A stretch of 64,000 bases of DNA from Rhododendron vialii (GCF_030253575.1 NC_080561.1:6275001-6339000); one strand, 5' to 3'; shown: positions 38,320 through 48,975, counted from the first letter of the stretch. The notes: generated by a model not told the origin, from the letters alone. Numbers and translations are program-made.

Positions 38320-39653
38320 ATGGAAGGAGAAGCAAATAGAGAGGAAGAAGAAGAAGCCCAGGCCCATGTGGACATATGGAAGTACGTTTTCGGATTTGTA
38401 GATATGGCTGTGGTAAAATGTGCTATTCAGCTCGGCATACCTGATGCCCTGGAAGCCCATGGCGGCCCCGCGAAACTCTCCGATCTTTCCTCCGCCCTTG
38501 GGTGCTCCCCCTCCACCCTCCACCGCGTCATGAGGTTCTTAGTCCACCGTAAAATCTTCAAAGAAGCTCCCGCCGGATACCTCCAAACGCCACTATCCCG
38601 CCTTCTCCTGAAAAACGGCGAAAAAAGCCTGGCTGCTTTATTGTTGCTTGAGAGCAGTCCGGTGATGCTTGCACCGTGGCACTGTTTAAGTGCTCGTGTC
38701 CTGGCCAACGGGAGTCCAGCATTCGAGTCCGCCCATGGTGAAGACATATGGAGTTATGCTGAGGAGAATCCTGGCCACAGCAAGCTCATCAACGACGCAA
38801 TGGCTTGCGATGCTAGGGTTGCTATGCCGGCCATAGTAGAAGGGTGTCCGGAGGTGTTCGACGGGGTGGAGTCCGTGGTTGATGTAGGCGGAGGAGACGG
38901 GACAGCTCTCCGATTGTTGGTCGAGGCGTTCCCTTGGATTCGAGGGATAAATTTCGATCTGCCTCATGTGGTGTCTGTGGCACTGGACTGTGTCGGGGTC
39001 GAGCATGTGGGCGGTGACATGTTTGCTAGTGTTCCGAAGGCGGATGCGGCATACCTCATGGTGAGTAAATGTTTCCTATACATTTCTGTCTATGTATATC
39101 CTGTATATATGATCCCTCCCCTGTTCAAACGCGAGCCGTTGAAGGGTTGCACGAGAGTCTAGAAATCCTATTATTCCAAGGCGCTCGGAAATTCTTCAAC
39201 GGGAATATCAAGGGGAAAAATTTGAGGCGACACCAATACTTTTCGTAGATTTTACTCTGAGTACACTACTTTTTTGAACGAAACCTCATTGATATAAGTG
39301 ATTGTGTGTGTGTGTGCATGCGCGCTTCATCTATGCTTGAATTTCTAAATATGCAGTGGGTTTTGCATGACTGGGACGATGATGAGTGCATCCAAATCCT
39401 GAGAAAGTGCAGAGAGGCTATCCCGAAGGACAAAGGAAAGGTGATCATAGTAGAAGCCGTGGTTGAAGAGGACAACAACGATAAGCTGGAGTATGTGAGG
39501 CTGATGTTGGACATGGTGATGATGGCGCACACAAAGAAAGGGAAAGAGAGAACTTCAAAGGAGTGGGCGTACGTTCTGAGCGAATCTGGTTTCAGCCGAC
39601 ACACGATAAAGAGCATCAAAGCTGTTCAATCGGTGATTGAGGCCTACCCTTAA
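38320..39653 (+). CDS. Plant O-methyltransferase OMT1 (COMT-like, SAM-dependent)
   Basis: Transfers a methyl group from S-adenosylmethionine to a hydroxyl of a small molecule such as a phenylpropanoid, flavonoid or alkaloid; the exact substrate cannot be inferred. Two exons, 38320-39060 and 39357-39653, join in frame to 345 residues, the usual class II plant OMT length. The N-terminal dimerisation domain covers about 18-110 (WKYVFGFVDMAVVKCAIQLG). SAM motif I is VVDVGGGDGT (186-195), NFDLPHVV is at 211-218 and GGDMF at 231-235. The catalytic histidine H251 sits in WVLHDW at the start of exon 2. The leader is GA/GAA-rich. It is the nearest paralog of OMT2 and is more distant from OMT3. No damage was seen. 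Confidence 0.94.
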
Positions 39654-41374
39654 TTTTTAGGGTATCTTATCATTCTTTCTTGTTCAATGTGTTCATCTCT
39701 GAAGGGTTCTTTCATGCGTGAGAATGAATGTTGTATCAGCATATTTAAGCTGTTTATTTATATGAAGAAGATAATAAGCACTTGAGGCAGTTGTGGTATT
39801 TTTTGTATGCTTTGCTTCTAACTTTTGTTTTTTTTTTTTTCCTTCGAACTTTTATGTTCTCATCCCTTGGAGATGGGTTCTTCTTGTTGAAATAGTTAGC
39901 ATGATTTCCACGTTTGGGAACTGTTCTTTTGGAGAATTGGTATTGATAAGCTTCAAAGCAAGTAGAAGGATTTAGTTAAAGATCAGATGAAGACTTTTGC
40001 CATTACGTATTTGATTTTGTGGGTGTTTCAATAAATGTAAGCTTATCAATTAAGTGTGTAGCTTTGCCTATTAATAGGCTTGTAATTCATATTGTAAAAG
40101 TATGAGAGTTGAGTGAGAGAAAGAAAGAGAGACGTGAGTGAGAGCTTTGTAATTGTTTGTGTACTTAATCAATAAAAGTGTGCTTACTATTGTGTATTAG
40201 AAATCTCCTCCTCCCATCAGTAATATCGCTTCTGCTTTCCAACACTTCCATGGAGCAATATTTAGGGTGCGTTTTCGCTGCCTTTCTTTTGCTTCAGGCT
40301 GATAACAACAGTCAAGTTGTTTCCACTAAATGCTTATTTAGTTGATGTATGCGATGAGAATGACATGCTTAGAAAATCGTGAAAACATAGGTTTAATCCG
40401 TTTTTGTCCATATATTTTTGTGGAAACACCCCCTTCTTGCCTTCCTGGTAATGCCTAAACTTGTCTACCTTTTCCGACTGTCAAAAGTTCTAAATTTGAT
40501 GAGAGCCATGGATTTTTCTTATGTTTGCAAGGTTACTTTCATGCGAAATTGGATAACGAAAGATTACAACTGTTTTGACTCTTAGATCATGAAAATTTGC
40601 TTCTTGGCAGTATCTCCAATCTCCATCTGCTGTACTAACAAATCTATATGTAGTCTCAGACCCAACAGATTGACAAACCATAGTCTCAAATCTGACCGGT
40701 CAATTGAAAAGGTGAGTTGGACGGGTGAAAGTTTCGAAAGGAAAATAATTGAACAAAAAAGAACAAATCAGATCACATGAGAATAACAAAGATGATTTAA
40801 ACAATGAGATCGAGCTGGAGAATGGTGCTGTGCAACAGCACCGCGTTGTTCGCGGGAAAATTTCATGTTATATACTGTATTTCACACAAACATGGGTGTT
40901 GGGTTAGTTTGGGTTGGATCAGTTTCATGATGGGTCTAGAAAACTCAACTTGCAGACAACCAAACCCACCAACAAATAGTTTATCATACGCCCAATCCAT
41001 GTCTTGCTCCTTTCAATAATCCATACTCGTCAACAAGGGCAGCTCGCCAAAGGCCATGTAGTCCAACGGTATTTTCTGGTCAGTTCTCTTGTGGGAAGCC
41101 AAGGTTCGAGCATTATTATAGGCGTTTGTGGTTCAGGGCTGTAGACAGTCTTTGAACCTTCTATGGACTAACTTAATAATTACCCCCCCTCTCCCCAATG
41201 TATACCGCTTGGGAAAAAAAAAAAAACAAGGGTGGCTCCACCATATGTTTAGGGGTTCAAAAAATGCAGCAATTTTTTTTTTTTATACATATAATTTAAC
41301 TTTTCTTTAGTATTGTTGGCACGGAATAATTTTTCCATAGCCAAAGTGATTGAAATTGTTTGGTCACGGAATGG
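39654..41374. other. OMT1 3' flank, duplicated elsewhere in the array
   Basis: 39654-40460 matches the OMT2 3' flank (44736-45540). About 40497-40760 matches 47160-47470, and about 40850-41030 partly matches 50740-50840. There is no separate gene; it is part of the repeated unit. The position near 40749 (ATTGAACAAAAAAG) is the empty site for the hAT-like MITE at 47480. Confidence 0.7.
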
Positions 41375-41460
41375 CTCAAGGACTGAGCGCGGGCATGTCA
41401 AGATTTGTCACGTTAGACTCAAGGACTAAGCGCGGGCATGTCAAGATTTGTCGCGTCTAA
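41375..41460. repeat. 43-bp tandem duplication just upstream of U1-2
   Basis: Two copies begin CTCAAGGACTGAGCGCGGGC and CTCAAGGACTAAGCGCGGGC. They lie where similarity to the U1-1 promoter stops, so they may mark the duplication breakpoint. Confidence 0.8.
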
Positions 41461-41509
41461 CGTAAAGAACTGGATGCCCTCTTCTGACTTCGTAACCGTG
41501 GAGCGTGGA

Positions 41510-41515
41510 TATAAA
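41510..41515 (+). promoter_or_regulatory. TATA box of U1-2 without a USE
   Basis: GGAGCGTGGATATAAA matches the proximal U1-1 promoter, but upstream of it the sequence diverges and no TCCCACATCG-like element is present at the expected distance. Confidence 0.75.
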
Positions 41516-41538
41516 CTTAGGTGGGACGAATGGGCTCC

Positions 41539-41703
41539 ATACTTACCTAGACAGGGTCAATGGGCGATCAAAATGGCCCATGACCGAGGTTGACGACTTC
41601 CATTGCACTTAGGTGAGGTGTTCGCCTAATTAAGGTCTACCCAAGTTGGTGGAACCTACGTCATAATTTGTGTCAACTGAGGCCTGAGTTCGCGCGGCCC
41701 CTA
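41539..41703 (+). pseudogene. U1 snRNA copy 2, probably a pseudogene
   Basis: It aligns with U1-1 over its whole length and keeps ATACTTACCT and the ATTGCAC loop. It differs in three ways. There is a 4-nt insertion in the stem region after GCCTAA. The segment after the Sm-like AATTTGTG and the last hairpin are altered (TGAGGCCTGAGTTCGCGCGG), weakening the 3' stem. The 3' box reads CGTCGAA instead of AGTTGAA. With the USE missing as well, it is most likely silent. It lies 1.8 kb upstream of OMT2, the same arrangement as U1-1 and OMT1. Confidence 0.88.
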
Positions 41704-42710
41704 TCCAATTACTCGTCGAAGTTTTTAGCCGAAACCTACGGATCCACGTAAAAAGCTCAGTCCGTCGCTTAACCCCCATCTGGCCCGATTATTAATACTC
41801 CAACACTCGTAGCCCGGCTTTCGTAGGCCCAATTACATGGCCCGTTGTTTGGCTTTACCACCGTGGACATATTAGCGTTGGGTAGGGCCGAATGAGCTCG
41901 CGAGCTGTCCGATTCATTTACGGCCTTAGCGTTGCGTTGGGTAGGGTTGAATGAGCGGAACTTGCGAGCTACTCGGTTCATTTGCAGTCTTAGCACTGGG
42001 CGTGATAAAATTGGATAGGTTCATTTGCAGCCTTAGCGCTAGGTGTGATAAAATTGGATGGGGTACAGCTCAGAATCAATTAATTTGAATATGGGTATGT
42101 ACTCGACCAAATCATTTAATGTATGTACTTAGATCAATTCATTTAACTTAATTTCTGTCAAATACAGGAAGCCCTTACCATGTGCTTGACCAATTCATTT
42201 AATTTAATTTATGTCAAATAGTGGAAAGCCCTTACTGAATATCGGTATGTAATTGACCAATTCATTTAATTTTTATTCTCAAATAGAGGAAGCCCTTGAC
42301 CGAATGAGGTAATTTCTAACAAGAATCCTTCAAAAATATTTTAAATAAATTAAACGATCCCGATTATTTGTGTGGGAAGCCGAAATGAGTCTCACACAAT
42401 CTGGTGACATCACCTCTTCAAAACGTGTTTTACATAAATTGAATGACCCCGATCATTTGCGTGGGACCCCAAAGTGAGTCTCATACATTCTGGTGTACAC
42501 CACCCATAGTTTTTTTTTTTTTTTGTCTTTGAAAATAAAGTGAAATTACAGAGATGCTAAATACAGAGAGGGAATTTTTTTTTTTTTTCAAGATTGCAGT
42601 TTTTTTTTTTTTTTGCAATACATTTTAACCTTGCATTTTTCTGGGCAATTGAGAGTGAAAATCACTACACTAGTCAGAAGATCTTAACTGATATCACAGC
42701 ACGAGAGATG

Positions 42711-43094
42711 CTACGTACACTATCTGACTACCCTTCATTCACTACATCATCTATTACATTTTTTGTGGGGCTCATGCTGGGTCCCAAAAAAATACAGAAA
42801 AATGTCGATAAATTTTAGAATAATATTTTATGGGGCCCTGTAAAAAATCAGCTCCAACGGATATTGGTAAGTATTATTTCTTGATTTGTAGAGGCGAAAC
42901 AACTCAACTGTTTAGTTTCGCCCCTACCAATCAAGAAATAATACTTATCGATATTTGTTGGAGCTGATTTTTTATAGGGCCCCATAATATATTATTTTAA
43001 AATTTATAAACATTTTTCTATATTTTTTTATGACCCGAGATGTACCTTACAAAAAATATAGTGAATAGTGTAGTAGTTGAAGGTAGTGTACCTA
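42711..43094. repeat. Long inverted-repeat MITE in the OMT2 upstream region
   Basis: The arms run inward from CTACGTACACTATC and GGTAGTGTACCTAG through ATGGGGCCCTGTAAAAAATC and its complement, around a central AACTCAACTGTTTAG. The whole 384 bp can fold as one hairpin. The corresponding OMT1 flank lacks it. It ends about 290 bp before the OMT2 start. Confidence 0.8.
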
Positions 43095-43381
43095 GACTTA
43101 TTGATCACATAATACATGCTTCAAAGCTGTCAATGTCCATTAATTAATTAATTAATCTCAGACAAAATCTTCAATTGGATTTCTTTTCTTGGTTGCTGGA
43201 ATGCTCAATCATAATATCAAACATTTTTTAAGTCCCTGTGGAAGGTCCACTTTCCTTGTGATGCTCAATGATTTTGTCTCTCATATAATTGAGTTCTTTA
43301 CCGCCAGTGCTCTCTGTGTTTTTATTTTAGAGAAGAAGAAGAAGAAGAAGAAGAAGAAGAAGAGGAAGAGGAGGAGGAGGG

Positions 43382-44735
43382 ATGGAAGGAGAAGCAAATA
43401 GAGAGCAAGAAGAAGAAGCCCAGGCCCATGTGGATATATGGAAGTACGTTTTCGGGTTTGTAGATATGGCTGTGGTAAAATGTGCTATTCAGCTCGGCAT
43501 ACCTGATGCCCTGGAAGCCCATGGCGGCCCCGCGGCACTCCACGATCTTTCCTCCGCCCTCGGGTGCTCCCCTTCTGCCCTCCACCGCGTCATGAGGTTC
43601 CTAGTCCACCGTAAAATCTTCAAAGAAGCTCCCGCCGGATACCTCCAAACGCCACTATCCCGCCTTCTCCTGAAAAACAGCGAAAAAAGCATGGATGCTA
43701 TAGTGTTGCTCGAGAGCTCTCCGGTGATGCTCGCACCCTGGCACTGTTTAAGCGATCGTGTCCTGGCCAACGGGAGTCCAGCATTCGAGTCCGCCCACGG
43801 GGAGGACATATGGAGTTATGCTGAGGAGAATCCTGGCCACAGCAAGCTCATCAACGACGCAATGGCTTGCAACGCCAGGGTGGCTGTGCCGGCGATAGTA
43901 GAAGGGTGTCCGGAGGTGTTCGATGGGGTGGAGTCCGTGGTGGATGTAGGCGGAGGAGACGGGACGGCTCTCCGGTTGTTGGTCGGGGCGTTTCCTTGGA
44001 TTCGAGGGATAAATTTCGATCTGCCTCATGTGGTGTCTGTGGCACTGGACTGTGTTGGTGTTGAGCACGTGGGCGGTGACATGTTTGCTAGTGTTCCGAA
44101 GGCGGATGCGGCATACATCATGGTGAGTAAATGTTTCCTATACATTTCTGTCTATGTATATCCTGTATATGATCCCTCCCTTGTTCAAACGTGTTCAAAC
44201 GCGAGCCATTGAAGAGTTGCACGAGAGTCTTGAAATCCAATTATTCCAAAGCCCTCGGGAATTCTTCAACGGGAATATCAAGAATGGGAAAAATTTGAGG
44301 CTGACACCAGTACTTTTCGTAGATTTTACTCTGAGTACACTACTTTTCTGTGCGAAACCTCATTGATATAAGTGATTTTTTGTTTGTTTGTGTGAGTGCG
44401 CGCTTCATCTATATATGCTTGAATTTCTAAATATGCAGTGTGTTTTGCACGACTGGGACGATGACGAGTGCATCCAAATCCTGAGAAAGTGCAGAGAGGC
44501 TATCCCGAAGGACAAAGGGAAGGTGATCATAGTAGAAGCTGTGGTTGAAGAAGACAACAACGATAAGCTGGAGTATGTGAGGCTGATGATGGACATGGTG
44601 ATGATGGCGCACACAAACAAAGGGAAAGAGAGGACTTCAAAGGAGTGGGCATACGTTCTGAGCGAATCTGGTTTCAGTCGACACACGATAAAAAATATCA
44701 AAGCTGTTCAATCGGTGATTGAGGCTTACCCTTAA
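43382..44735 (+). CDS. Plant O-methyltransferase OMT2 (COMT-like, SAM-dependent)
   Basis: Very close paralog of OMT1 with identical exon structure: 43382-44122 and 44439-44735, 345 residues, phase-0 intron. It has the same dimerisation domain, SAM motif VVDVGGGDGT, GGDMF and catalytic His in LHDW. Differences from OMT1 include LHDLSS for LSDLSS, MDAIVLLESS for LAALLLLESS, and the first exon-2 residue, Cys (TGT) instead of Trp (TGG), immediately before VLHDW near the substrate pocket. Similarity extends through the intron and both flanks, so it arose by recent segmental duplication. Its promoter differs by the inserted MITE at 42711-43094. TATAAT at 43284 lies about 95 bp before the start. No disabling change was seen. 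Confidence 0.94.
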
Positions 44736-45827
44736 TTTGTAGGGTATCTTATCATTCTTTCTTGTTCAATGTGTTCATCTGTGAAGGGTTCTTTCATGCG
44801 TGAGAATGAATGTTGCATCAGCATATTTAAGTTGTTTGTTTATATGAAGATAATAAGCACTTGAGGCAGTTGTGGTATTTTTTGTATGCTTTGCTTCTGA
44901 ACTTTCGTTTTTTTTTTTCCTTCGAACTTTTATGTTCCCATCCCTTGGAGATGGGTTCTTCCTGTTGAAATAGTAAGCATGATTCCCACGTTTGGGAACT
45001 GTTGTTTTGGAGGCTTGGTACTGATAAGCTTCAAAGCAAGTGGAAGGATTTAGTCAAAGATCAGATGAAGACTTTTACCATTACGTATTTGATTTTGTGA
45101 GTGTTTTAATAAATGTAAGCTTATCAATTAAGTGTGTAGCTTTGCCTATAAATAGGCTTGTAATTCATATTGTAAAAGTTTGGGAGTTGAGTGAGAGCTT
45201 TGTAATCATTTATGTGTTTTATCAATAAAAAGTGTGTTTACTATTGTATGTGAGAAATCTCCTTCTCCTATCAGTGATATGGCTTCAACTTTCCAACACT
45301 TCCATGGAGCAATATTTAGGGTGCGTTTTCGCTGCCTTTCTTTTGCTTCAGGCTAATGACAACAGTCAAGTTGTACCCGCTAAATGCTTATTTAGTTGAT
45401 GTATGCGATGAGAATGACATGCTTAGAAAATCGTGAAAACATGAGTTTAATCCTTTTTAGTCCATATAATTTAGTGGAAACACCCCCTTCTAGGTAATGC
45501 CTGAACTTGTCTTCCTTTTCCGACTGTCAGAGGTTGAAGATATTTCCGATTTGCGATACTGGAGAGGGCCCAAACTAGGCCTTGAAGTGGTTCCTCATCC
45601 TTAAACCATACGAAAGATGGAAATAAAATTACACAACGAGACAATTTTGCTATGTTCTAAGGAGATTAATAAGAGTCTTATTCTGATCAATGTTTTTCTC
45701 ATCAGAGCATCAAACTTCTGGAGTTGGGACTATATATCATATAAGGTGGTAATCGAACCTGGGTGATTGATTTTCTTAAGTTTTGGGCTTGGGATATATG
45801 GTTAAGAAGCCACAAGAACAAATAAGA
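44736..45827. other. OMT2 3' flank
   Basis: To about 45540 it is a close copy of the OMT1 3' flank. From about 45585 it carries a phrase (GTGGTTCCTCATCCTTAAACC) shared with 49500-49520 ahead of U4-2, marking a different repeat unit. No gene was found. Confidence 0.65.
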
Positions 45828-45879
45828 GTTCCACATCGCCTATTTAGACAGGCTTTGCCAGGAGACTAGCTATTAGTAT
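45828..45879 (+). promoter_or_regulatory. Weakened snRNA promoter of U4-1
   Basis: GTTCCACATCG (45828-45838) is one base off the USE consensus. At the correct distance (33 bp) the TATA position reads TATTAGTA instead of CATAAATA as in U4-2. Confidence 0.75.
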
Positions 45880-45902
45880 AGGAATTGTAAGATTTTTACA
45901 GT

Positions 45903-46046
45903 ATCTTTGCGCTTGGGGCAATGACGCAGCTAGTGAGGTAATAACCGAGGCGCGTCAATTGCTGGTTGAAAACTATTTCCAAACCCCCTCTTCGGCCTGG
46001 GTTCTGCCTTGGCCGTTGAGAATTTCTGGAAGGGCCTTCCTCTAAC
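45903..46046 (+). ncRNA. U4 spliceosomal snRNA, copy 1
   Basis: U4 chaperones U6 in the U4/U6.U5 tri-snRNP. It begins ATCTTTGCGCTTGGGGC and contains the U6-pairing stem II and I segments, the 5' stem-loop ending AACCGAGGCGCG, a central ATTGCTGGTTGAAAAC segment, the Sm-type AATTTCTGG (46021-46029) and a GGAAGGGCCTTCC terminal stem. The RNA body is nearly identical to U4-2. The promoter is weaker, so expression is uncertain. A LINE has inserted right after its 3' box. The 3' end is approximate. Confidence 0.9.
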
Positions 46047-46062
46047 CAAGGGTAAAGCCCTA

Positions 46063-46077
46063 CAATTCTTAGTCTAA
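46063..46077 (+). terminator. snRNA 3' box of U4-1
   Basis: CA-ATTCTT-AGTCTAA fits CA(N3-10)AGTNNAA. The T run of the LINE insertion starts 3 nt later. Confidence 0.8.
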
Positions 46078-46079
46078 AG

Positions 46080-47150
46080 TTTTTTTTTTGGATCAAATAT
46101 ATATAACAGAACCAAACCAAAACCGTTAAGGGGAGGAACCCTTACAAGGGAAATACCTCACTACACTAGGACAAACCCTAGCTGTAGAAGGCCTATGAAA
46201 AGAAATCAGAATAGAGAGAATAAAACTAAACTGTTCAAACCAAAACTCTCAAGGGGAGGAACCCTTTCAAGGGAAATACCTCACTACACTAGGACAAACC
46301 CTAGCTGTAGAAGGGAAAAAAAACCTATGAAAAGAAATCAGAATAGAGAGAATAAAACTAGACTGTACAAAGAAGATCAACATTTAAACCCCAATCTAGA
46401 ACAAACAAATGTTAGTAGCAGACCTACTAACATGCCTCCAGGAGGTCATACTAGCCTTAATCCCCTCCAGAATCAAAAGCACAAATGTTAGTAGCAGACC
46501 TACTAACATGCCTCTGAAGTAGGTTCATGGCCAATCTGTTGAAAAATCCTACCATTTCGCTCTTTCCAAATATAGTACATTGAAGCAGCAAGGCAGAGCT
46601 TGAATAGTCTAGATTGGATAGAGCAGTCTTTACAATGAGATAAACCCCAATGAATCTCATCCATGAGATCACGAGAAGGAAGAACAAAACCACACTTAGC
46701 TTTCATAACCTCCCAGATAATAGAAGTAAAGGAGCATTCAAAAAATAAATGTGAATGGGACTCAAAACCACCCTAACAAAGGACACAAGAAGTGTCATTG
46801 ACCAGACCCCAAGCTCTTAGTCTGTCCTTAGTAGCCAACCTACCAAGAAGGGCCAGCCATTGAATAAAAGACCATCTTGGAATGTGCCATCTATGCCAAA
46901 CCATATTAAACCAAAACACCTTAGGCCCATTAGTGCGAAGTGCCTGCCACGTTGACCTAACAGAGAAAGAACCATTTGCAGACAAAGTCCAAGTAACAGT
47001 GTCCTCCCTATCAACATGGGGGATGAGGTTAGGATCTGTGGAGGCCACAATTTCTCGAACAATAGGAAGCCTCATTCTAGGCCATCTCTAGGTCCCATTA
47101 TGAATAATAGAACTAACTATTGCATGAAGAGACCTTCCAAGGTTGTTCTA
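46080..47150 (-). mobile_element. 5'-truncated L1-type LINE with zf-RVT domain
   Basis: Minus-strand translation near 46773-47075 gives a plant zf-RVT domain (GSFSVRSTWQAL, HIPRWSFIQWLALLGRLATKDRL, then CVLC), the C-terminal part of L1-type reverse transcriptase proteins. The poly(A) end shows as a T run at 46080-46089 on the plus strand. The 3' UTR contains a duplicated segment of about 135 bp (phrases GGAGGAACCC, ACTACACTAGGACAAACCC) between 46120 and 46380. The 5' limit near 47150 is set by where array homology resumes. Only a fragment of the reverse transcriptase remains, so it is dead. Confidence 0.8.
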
Positions 47151-47479
47151 AATACGAAGGGAGTCTGGATTTTTCTGATGTTTGTAAGGTTACTTTCATG
47201 CGAAATTGGATACGAAAGATTACGAACTGTTTTTATACTTATTACAAACTGTTTTGATTCTTAGATCATGGAAAATTTGTGTCTGTGCACTATCTCCAAT
47301 CTCCGTCTGCTATACTAACAAATCCATATAGTCTCAGACGCAACAGATCGACAAACCGATCGGTCAATTGTGTTTTTAAGCGTCTGATATATATATTTTT
47401 AAAAGTTTTAGCGTCTGATCAAACTGCGAAAAAGGTGAGTTGGGCGGGTGAAAGTTTCGGAAGGAAAATAATTGAACAA

Positions 47480-47624
47480 GGGCCCGGCTAAATACAACTG
47501 CGAATTTACTACATGTAGCCAATTCATAAAAGGGAATCTAGCCAATTCATAAAAGGGAATCTCAAGATTCCCTTTTATGAATTGGCTACATGTAGTAAAT
47601 TCGCAGTTGTATTTAGCAGCACCC
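47480..47624. mobile_element. hAT-like hairpin MITE with 8-bp target duplication
   Basis: TTGAACAA flanks both ends (47472-47479 and 47625-47632). The paralogous site near 40749 has a single TTGAACAA and no element. The arms GCTAAATACAACTGCGAATT and complement pair almost perfectly for about 50 bp. The left arm carries an internal tandem copy of AGCCAATTCATAAAAGGG. The near-perfect arms suggest a recent insertion. Confidence 0.85.
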
Positions 47625-47685
47625 TTGAACAAAAGAGAAACAATGAGAGCACATGTGTTCTTGTGGAGAAGCTAGCTATACCCTC

Positions 47686-47739
47686 ATCCCACATCGGCTA
47701 CTAAAAGTTTTATCCTTGAATGAGAGGTAATCAAAAGCC
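47686..47739 (+). promoter_or_regulatory. snRNA promoter of U5-1
   Basis: A perfect USE, ATCCCACATCG, is at 47686-47696. The TATA position 33 bp later reads TAATCAAAAG, weaker than TATTCATAAG or TACATAAG in the other U5 genes. Confidence 0.8.
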
Positions 47740-47759
47740 AAGGCAACTGTAGGGCTCAA

Positions 47760-47890
47760 ATCACGCAGCCACGCGGTGAGTACAAAGCGAACTATTCTTT
47801 CGCCTTTTACTAAAGAATACCGTGTACTCGTCGCATTTAGTGGCATACGCTGATTTTTGGAGAGGTACTTTCCTTAGGTTAGGACTCCCT
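47760..47890 (+). ncRNA. U5 spliceosomal snRNA, copy 1
   Basis: U5 aligns the exons during splicing. The invariant loop I, CGCCTTTTACTAAAG, is present, embedded in the AACTATTCTTT/AAAGAATA stem. The outer stem GCGGTGAGTAC pairs with GTACTCGTCGC. The Sm site ATTTTTGG precedes the final hairpin. Relative to U5-2 and U5-4 the outer stem has a paired C-G to T-A change, which preserves pairing. Length about 131 nt. Lowered TATA quality is the only doubt about expression. Confidence 0.93.
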
Positions 47891-47892
47891 TA

Positions 47893-47906
47893 CAAACCAA
47901 GTCTAA
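47893..47906 (+). terminator. snRNA 3' box of U5-1
   Basis: CA-AACCA-AGTCTAA matches CA(N3-10)AGTNNAA exactly. Confidence 0.8.
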
Positions 47907-48124
47907 ATTTCTCTGAACTATTTTAGTTTTTAGTTTGTGATCTCTCGAGTCTCACCAAGGTGCCTGTAATTTATTTTTTGTAAGGTTCTGAAAATTCATA
48001 ATTCATGTTTTCAGAAGACTAACTAGACTTATTGTGGAAGATCAATTTTACTGTTCATTAGCGGTGACCCGTTCCACAAAGAGTTAAGACCTTAAAAAGG
48101 AGCAACCCCCTCTTAGACCTCGAC

Positions 48125-48440
48125 CACAAGGCCACTCAGTCTTGGACCTTCTTTCATCTTTCTCTTTCTTTTCTTGTTTCAAATAGCATCGCTAGGTTAT
48201 ACCAATAATAGTGTTTACTCATCACCTCATGCCCTTAAGCTATGTCTATCCTAAACCCACACTAATAATTCGAATCGTTAGTTTTGTACATCCCATATGG
48301 AAAAACATCTCTGCAAATATACTCTATCCGACGTTGATAGGTATGCAAGCAGCTCGTATTTTGTGTACGGTAACTATAATTTCAAATGTAAAGCCATCCA
48401 TTTAATAACAAAACACACTAGTGTTCCCGTACCAAGAACA
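48125..48440 (+). repeat. Dispersed repeat, copy 2
   Basis: It matches the reverse complement of the two flanks of the 35690-36225 copy but lacks the hairpin nested there. It lies inside a 0.9-kb insertion that interrupts the U5-1 3' flank relative to the U5-2 3' flank. Confidence 0.6.
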
Positions 48441-48722
48441 AGGACCGATGTTCGACTAACCGATTTTTTACTGAGGTGCTCTGTTCTATAATACGAGATG
48501 CGAAAAATTAACGGTCTGGATTATGTCACTCGAAATCCTGTAAAAATCAGATTTGTCTTTGTTGAATGTGTGGCTTTTTGTGAGGAATTTGATTTATGGA
48601 AACAGAATGCTCACAATTTGTGGCTAATAATTGGGATGTGCAACGTACTGAATCAATCATTATTTATTCACCCTCCAAATCAAGTTTCTGTTTTCATAAA
48701 AACTACAGTAAGTAACCACATG

Positions 48723-48969
48723 ACGGGCTTCACGTGGATTTTCTTTTGGGGTGGGCTTCGTTGTCGTATTTGGGCACTTTAGGCCCTTGTTTTATGTGCT
48801 TATTTTGTTTTATCAACTGGGCGTTTAGGCCTCTGGGTCTATTGGGCTTTGTCTCTCTAGGGTGTTTGGGTGTTGTTTCCATCAAGCTGTATTTTTCAAC
48901 TTTTGGCTCAAACTCCTCTCCCTTTTTCCTCATTATTAAAATGATTTTGCCGATAAAAAAAAAAAAAAA
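48723..48969 (+). mobile_element. Short poly(A)-tailed retroposon (SINE or LINE tail)
   Basis: The insert ends in GCCGAT plus about 14 A and is flanked by CACATG on both sides (48717-48722 and 48970-48975). No coding domain is visible; the T/G-rich body could be a LINE 3' end. Confidence 0.55.
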
Positions 48970-48975
48970 CACATG

